From assembly GCF_006715785.1 (NCBI RefSeq), contig NZ_VFNX01000001.1:3486501-3550500 (forward strand): DNA of 64,000 nt, written 5' to 3'. This document shows, piece after piece, positions 59,095 to 64,000 of this stretch (position 1 is its first letter; the number at the start of each line of letters is the position of its first letter). The notes under the pieces are model-generated. The model ran no database searches. It had not been told where the DNA came from and saw only the letters and a list, made by a program, of their open reading frames with translations. Made by a program: the position numbers and the translations under genes. This DNA is from Streptomyces puniciscabiei (GTDB lineage Bacteria; Actinomycetota; Actinomycetes; Streptomycetales; Streptomycetaceae).

Positions 59095-59961
59095 ATGCGT
59101 ATTCGTGCCACCGTGGCCGCCGTCTCCGGCGCCCTGGCCCTCTCCGCCTTCGTCGTGCCGGCCGCCCAGGCCGCCGGCTCGGCCCCGTCGTACCAGACGG
59201 CGGCCGCGAAGGCGCTCCACGCCTCCGGCGTGTCCGCGTTCAGCACGGCCGAGGGCGCGGACCTCGGTGTGACCTTCTCGAACCTCAAGATCGGCTCGGC
59301 GATCAAGGTCGGTACGACCAACCACGTCTCCGCCACGGTCTCCTACAAGCTGACCCACGGCGCGAACTACGACGTCTCGTCGGACGACTTCGCCACCGGC
59401 CCCTTCCTCTACAAGGGTTCCTCGCCCCGCACCGCGAGCAACGTCCTGTTCGGCGACGCCCCGGCCAAGTGCACCGCCACCTCGTCGACGACCGCCAACT
59501 GCACGGGCCTGATCGACATCTACCCCGCCGACGACGAGCTGCTCAACTCCGACGCGGGCACCTGGAACGCCGGCGCGCTGGCGCTGCAGTACAGCACCGG
59601 GGACAGCTCCGTGCAGGGCGGCCTGGGCACCACCAAGGTCCAGCGCTACTCCAGGCTGACGGTCAACGCGGGCCCCGAGCCGGTCGCCAAGGGCAAGACC
59701 CTCACGGTCACCGGCAAGCTCTCCCGGGCCAACTGGGAGGACCACCAGTACCACGGCTACACCAAGCAGCCGGTCAAGCTGCAGTTCCGCAAGTACGGCA
59801 CCAGCACGTACAGCACCGTCAAGACGGTGTACACGGACTCGTACGGCAACCTGAAGACCACCACCACCGCCGGCTACGACGGCTACTGGCGCTTCTCCTT
59901 CGCGGGCACCACGACCACCCCGGCGGTCAACGCCACGGGTGACTTCGTCGACGTGAAGTAA
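59095..59961 (+). CDS. secreted protein, paralogue 1 of a tandem pair
   Basis: 288 residues from ATG 59095. The signal peptide is ATVAAVSGALALSAFVVPAA with cleavage near residue 26 (AQAA). The mature part is beta-rich, Thr/Ser/Gly-rich and shares its C-terminal half with the next gene: VTGKLSRANWEDHQYHGYTK, QPVKLQFRKYGTSTY, TDSYGNLKTTTTAGYDGYWR. This C-terminal repeat-like region resembles bacterial Ig-like domains used in adhesive exoproteins. No enzyme motif is visible. I do not recognise a family; structure suggests an extracellular or spore-surface role. Leader inverted repeat hides its RBS. Confidence 0.8.
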   Translation: MRIRATVAAVSGALALSAFVVPAAQAAGSAPSYQTAAAKALHASGVSAFSTAEGADLGVTFSNLKIGSAIKVGTTNHVSATVSYKLTHGANYDVSSDDFATGPFLYKGSSPRTASNVLFGDAPAKCTATSSTTANCTGLIDIYPADDELLNSDAGTWNAGALALQYSTGDSSVQGGLGTTKVQRYSRLTVNAGPEPVAKGKTLTVTGKLSRANWEDHQYHGYTKQPVKLQFRKYGTSTYSTVKTVYTDSYGNLKTTTTAGYDGYWRFSFAGTTTTPAVNATGDFVDVK

Positions 59962-59989
59962 TGGATCAGTAAGCCCGGGACAAATCCGG

Positions 59990-60033
59990 TCCGCGGGGGC
60001 AACGGCCGTACAACCAGCGGCATCCCCCGCGGA
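59990..60033 (+). terminator. hairpin after the first secreted paralogue
   Basis: A 10-bp perfect stem (TCCGCGGGGG 59990-59999 with CCCCCGCGGA 60024-60033) with a 24-nt loop lies 28 bp after the stop. It may end the first transcript or fold as part of the next leader. Confidence 0.6.
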
Positions 60034-60044
60034 TCTGATCGCGT

Positions 60045-60058
60045 GAGTCGACCGACTC
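60045..60058 (+). promoter_or_regulatory. conserved leader hairpin element of the second secreted paralogue
   Basis: GAGTC-gacc-GACTC (60045-60058), followed by CGATCACT, recurs from the first paralogue's leader (59053-59066 followed by CGATCACT). Shared position and sequence suggest a common control element inherited with the duplication. Confidence 0.6.
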
Positions 60059-60090
60059 CACGATCACTTCTCCCTCCAGGGGAAACGCAC

Positions 60091-60933
60091 ATGCGCATAC
60101 GTGCCACCGTGGCCGCCGTCTCCGGCGCCCTGGCCCTCACCGCCCTCGCAGTCCCGGCCGCGCAGGCCACCACCGACTCGGGCACCCCGTACACGCTGAA
60201 CGCGAGCTTCTCGAACGTCTCGATCGCCAAGGCGATCAAGGTCGGCACCACCAACGAGGTCAGCGTCTCGTACTCGTACACGCTGACGCACGGCTCGGAC
60301 GTGAACATCACCGCGAGCGACTTCTACACGGACGCCTTCCTCTACCACGGCACCTACAGCGACACCGCCCCCGAGCTGTACGGCGACAACCCGGCGACCT
60401 GCACCGCCACCTCCGCGACGACGGCCACCTGCAAGGGCTCCGTCAACATCTACCCGGCCAACTCCTCCTCCGAGGGCGGCCTGCTGAACTCCTGGGCCGG
60501 CGGCTGGAGCGTGGCCGCCGAGGCCGTCGCCTTCAACGGCCAGGACCAGCAGAACCCCGACATGAGCAAGGTCGGCTACAAGGACCAGAGCGGCCTGGGC
60601 ACCACCCTGGTCCAGCGCTACTCCAAGCTGACGACCACCGTCAGCTCGACGTCCGTCTACAAGGGCAAGACGTTCACGGTGTCGGGCAAGCTGTCCCGGG
60701 CCAACTGGGAGGACCACCAGTACCACGGCTACACCGGCCAGCCGGTCCAGCTCCAGTTCCGCAAGGCGGGCACCAGCACCTACACCACGGTCAAGACGGT
60801 GAACACCGACTCCTACGGCAACCTGAAGACCACGGCCACCGCGAACTACAGCGGCTACTGGCGCTACAGCTTCGCCGGCACGTCGACGACCCCGGCGGTC
60901 AGCGCGACGGGTGTGTACGTGGGCGTGAAGTAG
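60091..60933 (+). CDS. secreted protein, paralogue 2 of a tandem pair
   Basis: 280 residues from ATG 60091. The signal peptide MRIRATVAAVSGALALTALA is nearly identical to paralogue 1. The mature protein shares FSNVSIAKAIKVGTTNEVSV-type segments near the N-terminus, ATCTATSATTATCKGSVNIY (two Cys, as in paralogue 1) and the C-terminal KLSRANWEDHQYHGYTGQPV block. The middle differs, with a DQQNPDMSKVGYKDQSGLG insertion. Same unknown function as its neighbour. The gene stops 7 bp before the end of the convergent CtpE-like gene. Confidence 0.8.
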   Translation: MRIRATVAAVSGALALTALAVPAAQATTDSGTPYTLNASFSNVSIAKAIKVGTTNEVSVSYSYTLTHGSDVNITASDFYTDAFLYHGTYSDTAPELYGDNPATCTATSATTATCKGSVNIYPANSSSEGGLLNSWAGGWSVAAEAVAFNGQDQQNPDMSKVGYKDQSGLGTTLVQRYSKLTTTVSSTSVYKGKTFTVSGKLSRANWEDHQYHGYTGQPVQLQFRKAGTSTYTTVKTVNTDSYGNLKTTATANYSGYWRYSFAGTSTTPAVSATGVYVGVK

Positions 60934-60940
60934 GCCCCGC

Positions 60941-63337
60941 CTAGTCGGGAAAGCGGCGGTCGACCCACTTCCAGATCCATTCCAGGGCGGCCGCCGCCAC
61001 CGCCGCGATGCCGACGGCGGTCCACGGCATCGTGACCCCCACCAGCTTCAACGCGAAGAACCCCTGCAGCGCCGGGACGGCCAGGACCAGCAGGAACGCC
61101 ACTGCCATCGCGGCCACCAGGGCCAGGCGCCACCAGGTGTAGGGGCGGGCGATGATCGCCAGGATCCACATGGAGACCAGGAACAGGGTCAGGGTGGCCG
61201 CGCTGGTCTCCGCGTCCAGCTCGCCGGGCCCGGTGTAGTAGTCGCGGGCGATCAGGTACGTCACGAAGGTCGCCACCCCCGCCACCACGCCGCCCGGGAC
61301 CGAGTACCGCATGACCCTGCGCACGAAGTGCGGTTTCGCCCGCTCCCTGTTGGGCGCCAGGGCCAGGAAGAACGCCGGGACGCCGATGGTCAGGGTGGAC
61401 AGCAGGGTCAGATGCCGGGGCAGGAACGGATACTCCACCTGCCCGCACACCACCAGGACGGCCAGCAGCACCGAGTAGACGGTCTTCACCAGGAAGAGCG
61501 TCGCGACCCGCGTGATGTTGCCGATCACCCGGCGGCCCTCGCCGACCACCGACGGCAGACCGGCGAAGCTGTTGTCCAGCAGCACGATCTGCGCCACCGC
61601 CCGCGTCGCCTCCGAGCCGGAGCCCATGGCGACCCCGATGTCGGCGTCCTTCAGGGCGAGCACGTCGTTCACGCCGTCGCCGGTCATCGCGACCATGTGC
61701 CCGTGCGACTGCAGCGCCCCGACCATGTCCCGCTTCTGCCGCGGGGTGACCCGCCCGAAGACCGTCCCCCGGTCCAGCGCCCGCGCCATCCCCGCCCGGT
61801 CGCCGGGCAGGTGCCGCGCGTCCAGCGTCTGCCCCTCCAGGCCCAGCTTGGCGGCGACCGCGCCGACCGAGACCGCGTTGTCGCCGGAGATGACCTTGGC
61901 GCGGACGTTCTGGTCCGCGAAGTAGCGCAGGGTGTCGGCGGCGTCCGGGCGCAGCCGCTGCTCCAGGACGACGAGGGCGGTGGGGCGGGCCCCGAGGGCC
62001 GGCTCGGCGTCGTCCAGATCGCGGCTCGCCCGGGTCAGCAGCAGCACCCGCAGACCCTGCTCGTTGAGGCGCTCGGTTTCGGCCAGGGCCGGGTCGCCGT
62101 CGGCGAGGAGGACATCGGGAGCGCCCAGCAGCCACGTGCTGATCTCGCCGTCCGCCTCGCTGAACGCGGCCCCGCTGTACTTGCGGGCCGAGGAGAAGGG
62201 CAGCGACTCCACGCAGCGCCAGTCCTCGCTGTCCGGGTAGGCGTCGATGATCGCCTTCAGGGAGGCGTTGGGGCGCGGGTCGGACTCGCCGAGGGCGCCG
62301 AGCACCTTGCGCACGTGATCCTCGTCGGCCCCGCCGAGCGGCCGTAGCTCGGTGACGTCCATGCCCCCCTCGGTGAGCGTGCCGGTCTTGTCCAGGCAGA
62401 CGGTGTCGACGCGGGCCAGCCCCTCGATCGCCGGCAGCTCCTGCACCAGGCACTGCTTGCGGCCGAGCCGGATGACCCCGATGGCGAACGCGACCGAGGT
62501 GAGCAGGACCAGCCCCTCGGGGACCATCGGGACGATGCCGCCGACCGTGCGGGCGATGGAGTCCTTGACGTCGTTGCTCTGGACGACGAGCTGGGTGATG
62601 ACGAGTCCGACGGCCGCCGGGACCATCATCCAGGTGACGTACTTGAGGATCGTGGAGATGCCGGTGCGCAGCTCGGAGTGGACCAGGGTGAAGCGGGAGG
62701 CCTCGTCGGCGAGCTGGGCGGCATAGGCCTCGCGGCCGACCCTGGTCGCCTGGAAGGCGCCGCCGCCCGCGACGACGAAGCTGCCGGACATGACCGCGTC
62801 GCCGGGGCGTTTGACGACGGGGTCGGCCTCGCCGGTGAGCAGCGACTCGTCGATCTCCAGCCCGTCGGCCTCGACGCAGACCCCGTCCACCACGACCTTG
62901 TCCCCGGGTCCGATCTCCAGCAGGTCGTCGAGGACGATCTCATGGGTGGCGACCTCGACGGCCGTCCCGTCCCTGCGTACCGTCGGCCGGGCCTCTCCGA
63001 CGACCGCGAGCGAGTCGAGGGTCTGCTTGGCCCGCCACTCCTGGACGATGCCGATGCCGGTGTTGGCGAGGATCACGAAGCCGAACAGGCTGTCCTGGAT
63101 CGGCGCCACGAACAGCGTGATCAGCCAGAGCACGCCGATGATCGCGTTGAACCGGGTGAAGACGTTCGCCCGGACGATCTCGCCCAGCGAGCGGCTGCTG
63201 CGCACCGGTACGTCGTTGACCGATCCGCGGGTGACGCGTTCCGCGACCTCGGCACCGGTCAGCCCTGCCGACCTGGTCATCGGGAGGGCGACGGGATGCA
63301 CGGGGTCGAGCTCCGCGCCCGCGTCTATGTGGGTCAT
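60941..63337 (-). CDS. ctpE: P-type ATPase, CtpE-like cation transporter
   Basis: 798 residues. The core is intact: actuator loop ESLLTGEADPVVKRPGDAVM (TGE, about 163-182), membrane signature VPMVPEGLVLLTSVAFAIGV (PEGL), phosphorylation site DTVCLDKTGTLTEGGMD (about 302-318), and hinge MVAMTGDGVNDVLALKDADI. PVPEGL-type sequence and overall layout match the CtpE branch, which in mycobacteria takes up calcium. No heavy-metal-binding N-domain is present. Two or three hydrophobic segments precede the A-domain and six follow. The ion is assigned by family only. A DUF2530 gene lies 75 bp upstream on the same strand. Confidence 0.9.
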   Translation of the reverse strand: MTHIDAGAELDPVHPVALPMTRSAGLTGAEVAERVTRGSVNDVPVRSSRSLGEIVRANVFTRFNAIIGVLWLITLFVAPIQDSLFGFVILANTGIGIVQEWRAKQTLDSLAVVGEARPTVRRDGTAVEVATHEIVLDDLLEIGPGDKVVVDGVCVEADGLEIDESLLTGEADPVVKRPGDAVMSGSFVVAGGGAFQATRVGREAYAAQLADEASRFTLVHSELRTGISTILKYVTWMMVPAAVGLVITQLVVQSNDVKDSIARTVGGIVPMVPEGLVLLTSVAFAIGVIRLGRKQCLVQELPAIEGLARVDTVCLDKTGTLTEGGMDVTELRPLGGADEDHVRKVLGALGESDPRPNASLKAIIDAYPDSEDWRCVESLPFSSARKYSGAAFSEADGEISTWLLGAPDVLLADGDPALAETERLNEQGLRVLLLTRASRDLDDAEPALGARPTALVVLEQRLRPDAADTLRYFADQNVRAKVISGDNAVSVGAVAAKLGLEGQTLDARHLPGDRAGMARALDRGTVFGRVTPRQKRDMVGALQSHGHMVAMTGDGVNDVLALKDADIGVAMGSGSEATRAVAQIVLLDNSFAGLPSVVGEGRRVIGNITRVATLFLVKTVYSVLLAVLVVCGQVEYPFLPRHLTLLSTLTIGVPAFFLALAPNRERAKPHFVRRVMRYSVPGGVVAGVATFVTYLIARDYYTGPGELDAETSAATLTLFLVSMWILAIIARPYTWWRLALVAAMAVAFLLVLAVPALQGFFALKLVGVTMPWTAVGIAAVAAAALEWIWKWVDRRFPD

Positions 63338-63412
63338 GTCATCGACGGTACGTGCGGATGCGCCCACCCGCCCGCTTTCCGTCCGTGGCCTTTCCGCCCG
63401 CGGCCGCCGCGG

Positions 63413-63679
63413 CTATCGGGCCGACGTCGACTCCGGCTCGGCCGCCCGCTTGATCGCCGCGTCCCGCTTGCGGACGTACCAGATGCCGATCAGCCCCAGC
63501 CCGCCCCCGGCCAGGCAGGTCCACAGCCACCACAGGTGCCCGTGGTCCTCGAACCAGCCGTAGAAGGGCAGCTGGACGAGGAAGAGGACGAACCAGACGA
63601 TCGTGCCGCCGGTGATGGTGGCGACCACGGGGCCCTCCAGGGGCTCGGGCGCCTCGTGCTTGGGGGTCCACTTGGCCAT
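63413..63679 (-). CDS. DUF2530 small membrane protein
   Basis: 88 residues from ATG 63679. It has two membrane helices (GGTIVWFVLFLVQLPFYGW and WWLWTCLAGGGLGLIGIWYV), an acidic N-terminus (KHEAPEPLEGP) and a basic C-terminus. The pattern matches DUF2530, conserved in actinobacteria with no assigned function. Its divergent neighbour is an NCS2-type permease. Confidence 0.85.
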   Translation of the reverse strand: MAKWTPKHEAPEPLEGPVVATITGGTIVWFVLFLVQLPFYGWFEDHGHLWWLWTCLAGGGLGLIGIWYVRKRDAAIKRAAEPESTSAR

Positions 63680-63851
63680 GGGGCACAGCTTACGAGGCGA
63701 CCGCTTGCCTACCGCTTTCCGATCGTTCTACGCGCGGAGATAGCGTTCTCGGACTCATACGTTCATACTGAAACCGTTTGTCTGTGTCCACTTCTGCTCG
63801 TATGAAACTCCAACAGGGCTCGGGGGAACCCCGTTGGTGATGGAGACCCGC
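63680..63851. promoter_or_regulatory. divergent leader region between DUF2530 and the NCS2 permease
   Basis: 172 bp with no gene. It is AT-rich for this genome and contains a 7-bp inverted repeat TTCATAC/GTATGAA (about 63762-63768 and 63802-63808) with a long loop. It probably carries the permease promoter and possibly an operator. Confidence 0.45.
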
Positions 63852-64000
63852 ATGTCCACCTCGGCTCCCGCCAAGGTCCCCACCCCCGAAATTCCCGGCG
63901 GTGCGCCCGCCCAGGGCCCCCTCGACCGCTACTTCAGGATCTCCGAGCGCGGCAGCTCCGTCGCCCGCGAGATCCGTGGTGGTTTCGCCACCTTCTTTGC
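63852..64000 (+). CDS. NCS2-family purine (xanthine/guanine/hypoxanthine) permease, N-terminus
   Basis: Partial: 49 residues from ATG 63852 (an in-frame ATG at 63840 is possible, but GGAG sits between the two) to the window end. After a Pro-rich start, GPLDRYFRISERGSSVAREI and RGGFATFF match the N-terminus of AzgA/PbuG-type NCS2 permeases (LDRFFKISERGS...EIRGGLATFF). It imports purine bases with protons; the exact base cannot be told from the fragment. Confidence 0.88.
   Translation, partial: MSTSAPAKVPTPEIPGGAPAQGPLDRYFRISERGSSVAREIRGGFATFF

Overview
The window is high-GC actinobacterial DNA, almost certainly from a Streptomyces chromosome core. GTG and TTG starts are frequent, and the genes include a CdgB-type diguanylate cyclase, DasR-type (dre) operators, a second GroEL behind CIRCE elements, a CtpE-type ATPase and several small actinobacterial families (DUF3263, DUF3027, DUF2530, DUF2771, DUF4031). 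From memory, the gene order resembles the SCO427x-SCO433x part of S. coelicolor. That comparison could not be run here. I saw no rRNA, tRNA or CRISPR array.

Layout. 0-10.2 kb: acetyltransferases, a pentapeptide-repeat protein, a secreted M1 peptidase, TerD, an ArfB-like release factor, an ECF sigma factor with a SnoaL-like tail, a flavin reductase, cdgB and a membrane-anchored CBM35-like protein. 10.25-14.2 kb: an accessory island. It holds an I36-type secreted inhibitor, a lactococcin-972-like secreted protein, an AT-rich membrane protein and remnants of three insertion-sequence families. A decayed partial copy of the PfkB-kinase gene lies inside it, and the intact copy sits at its far edge. 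14.2-18.8 kb: amino-sugar catabolism (PfkB kinase, nagA, nagK, a binding lipoprotein) around paired dre sites. 18.8-22.4 kb: trehalose (otsA, otsB) and glucosylglycerate (gpgS) synthesis. 22.4-26.8 kb: a SAM-I riboswitch leading a threonine-synthase-like gene and a ThiS/MoaD-like sulfur carrier, then a cold-shock gene and groEL2 with two CIRCE elements.

26.8-38.6 kb: a Uma2 protein, an HTH protein, small gene remnants, an old-yellow-enzyme homologue, and a MurNAc cluster (PTS EIIBC, murQ, RpiR-type regulator) with a candidate operator, then CutC. 38.6-47 kb: a HelD/HelR-like RNA polymerase motor, a deleted ABC-ATPase pseudogene, an XPB-type helicase and its large helicase-associated neighbour. 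48-53.2 kb: a HAD hydrolase, a cold-shock protein, mqnD-mqnB of the futalosine menaquinone pathway, a DUF2771 lipoprotein and an MFS protein. 53.4-64 kb: DUF3027, a secreted lipase, a 1043-residue sacsin/Hsp90-like ATPase, twin secreted proteins with structured leaders, a CtpE-type ATPase, DUF2530 and the start of an NCS2 purine permease.

The most promising lead is the SAM-riboswitch / threonine-synthase-like / ThiS operon. Its parts suggest carrier-bound sulfur transfer onto O-phosphohomoserine, that is, homocysteine formation, rather than plain threonine synthesis. The second lead is the island with its lactococcin-972-like protein. Several loci also show partial, diverged duplications or frameshifts (10.8, 6.1, 28.8, 41.6 and 49.5 kb), which points to recurrent exchange and decay between orthologous genes.
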